This document shows positions 4,536 to 5,009 of a stretch of 5,009 bases of DNA, in pieces (the stretch's first letter is position 1; the number at the start of each line of letters is the position of its first letter). The DNA lies in contig DNXU01000482.1 in assembly GCA_003505715.1 (NCBI GenBank), forward strand, positions 13,815 through 18,823, in the 5' to 3' direction. Source of the stretch: Cyanobacteria bacterium UBA8803. GTDB lineage: Bacteria; Cyanobacteriota; Cyanobacteriia; Cyanobacteriales; Coleofasciculaceae. The notes beneath the pieces were generated by a model. It was not told where the DNA came from. It saw only the letters and a list, made by a program, of their open reading frames with translations, and searched no databases. The position numbers were made by a program, and so were the translations under genes.

Positions 4536-4973
4536 TTATTTAGAACAATAGCTGTTGAGATCATCAACTAATTGCTTTTCTGGAGTGGTTGCTTGCTGTA
4601 AGTTGGTCAAAGCTGCTTCAGCAGCCGGACGGTCTTTTTTCTCAAATGCTCCGACAAAGTCACGGGTAGCTTTACTGGTATCCCGGTACATATTAATAAA
4701 ACCAGCTCGGTAGTCTTGGAGCTTTTGATCTTTCACCTCAATAGCTTCCATTTCTTTAGATGCCTTGTCCATGGCATCGGCAGCCTGAATCATGGTCTTG
4801 GGATCGCTAGTCTGGCCTCCGTTGGTAACGGTTTTGGCTTCACTGACGGCCTTGTTGGCGACTTGGATAATCTTATTACACTGAGAAATTTTGCTCTCGG
4901 TGCAGCTAGTGGTTAACCCGCTAATGGCAACTGCTAAGGCCAAAAGAAGGAAGTACCGCTTGGGAAAATGCAT
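4536..4973 (-). CDS. Predicted small lipoprotein of unknown function
   Basis: I do not recognise a named family. The 145-aa protein starts with a positively charged tip (MHFPKR) and a hydrophobic core (about 7-20). LTTSC then ends at Cys24, which fits a relaxed lipobox, so it is probably a lipid-anchored envelope protein. Two further cysteines, Cys32 and Cys143, lie at opposite ends of the mature chain and could form a disulfide. The mature part is hydrophilic, rich in Ala, Lys, Asp and Glu with little Pro, and looks largely alpha-helical. A break occurs around NGGQTSDP (51-58), and a helical bundle is plausible. Start: the ATG at 4971-4973 has AGGAG 7 nt upstream. It is first in the same-strand row and 83 bp before the GT4 gene. 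A role in polysaccharide assembly is only suggested by position. It could instead be a secreted protein cut by ordinary signal peptidase. Confidence 0.85.
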   Translation of the reverse strand: MHFPKRYFLLLALAVAISGLTTSCTESKISQCNKIIQVANKAVSEAKTVTNGGQTSDPKTMIQAADAMDKASKEMEAIEVKDQKLQDYRAGFINMYRDTSKATRDFVGAFEKKDRPAAEAALTNLQQATTPEKQLVDDLNSYCSK

Positions 4974-4980
4974 TAATGCT

Positions 4981-4985
4981 CTCCT
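4981..4985 (-). promoter_or_regulatory. Ribosome binding site of the lipoprotein gene
   Basis: AGGAG on the minus strand, 7 nt before the ATG at 4971-4973. It supports the start that gives a complete signal peptide. The promoter would lie beyond the window end. Confidence 0.65.
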
Positions 4986-4990
4986 GTCTA

Positions 4991-5009
4991 GAAAATAAGG
5001 ATGAGGGAT
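4991..5009. repeat. Right arm of the window-spanning 19-bp inverted repeat
   Basis: GAAAATAAGGATGAGGGAT is the perfect reverse complement of 7-25. It lies directly upstream of the lipoprotein ribosome binding site. The window ends inside it, so it may continue into further GGGATGA heptamers as the left copy does. Confidence 0.8.

Noticed and set aside
7..5009. Transposon with terminal inverted repeats
   Set aside because: No transposase, integrase or target-site duplication is visible, and the arms contain a heptamer unit that also occurs singly at 4485-4497. It is kept only as a finding about the repeat.

Overview
The window looks like chromosomal DNA from a cyanobacterium, probably a filamentous or repeat-rich one. 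Five copies of the octamer GCGATCGC (HIP1) occur in 5 kb, far above chance, and the gaps between genes hold 7-bp tandem repeats of the kind known from cyanobacterial genomes (STRR-like). Species cannot be fixed from the sequence alone.

All five genes lie on the minus strand, so transcription runs from high to low coordinates. In that order they are: a small predicted lipoprotein of unknown function (4536-4973); a GT4-family glycosyltransferase resembling WbaZ-type mannosyltransferases, which starts at TTG (3301-4452); a short WcaJ/WbaP/ExoY-type polyprenyl-phosphate sugar-1-phosphate transferase (2491-3222); gmd, GDP-mannose 4,6-dehydratase (1186-2283); and fcl, GDP-L-fucose synthase (24-968). 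No gene lies on the plus strand, and no RNA gene, CRISPR array or transposase is visible.

The genes make sense together as part of a surface-polysaccharide locus. Gmd and Fcl are the two consecutive steps from GDP-D-mannose to GDP-L-fucose. The sugar-phosphate transferase would load the first sugar onto the lipid carrier, and the GT4 enzyme would add a further sugar, possibly mannose. No polymerase, flippase or export gene is in the window. The lipoprotein may or may not belong to the same unit.

The intergenic DNA is the unusual part. Four gene borders carry heptamer repeats of different sequence but the same 7-bp period: 1-17, 988-1140, 2425-2440 and 4485-4497, with another copy at 4997-5009. 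The gmd-fcl gap (969-1185) is largely built of two such tracts in opposite orientation. One could fold as a G-quadruplex in the transcript. The other is open in every minus-strand frame and tempts gene callers into a false N-terminal extension of fcl. A perfect 19-bp inverted repeat joins the two ends of the window (7-25 and 4991-5009).

I see an ordinary GDP-fucose/exopolysaccharide cassette with unusual repeat architecture, not a clearly new system.
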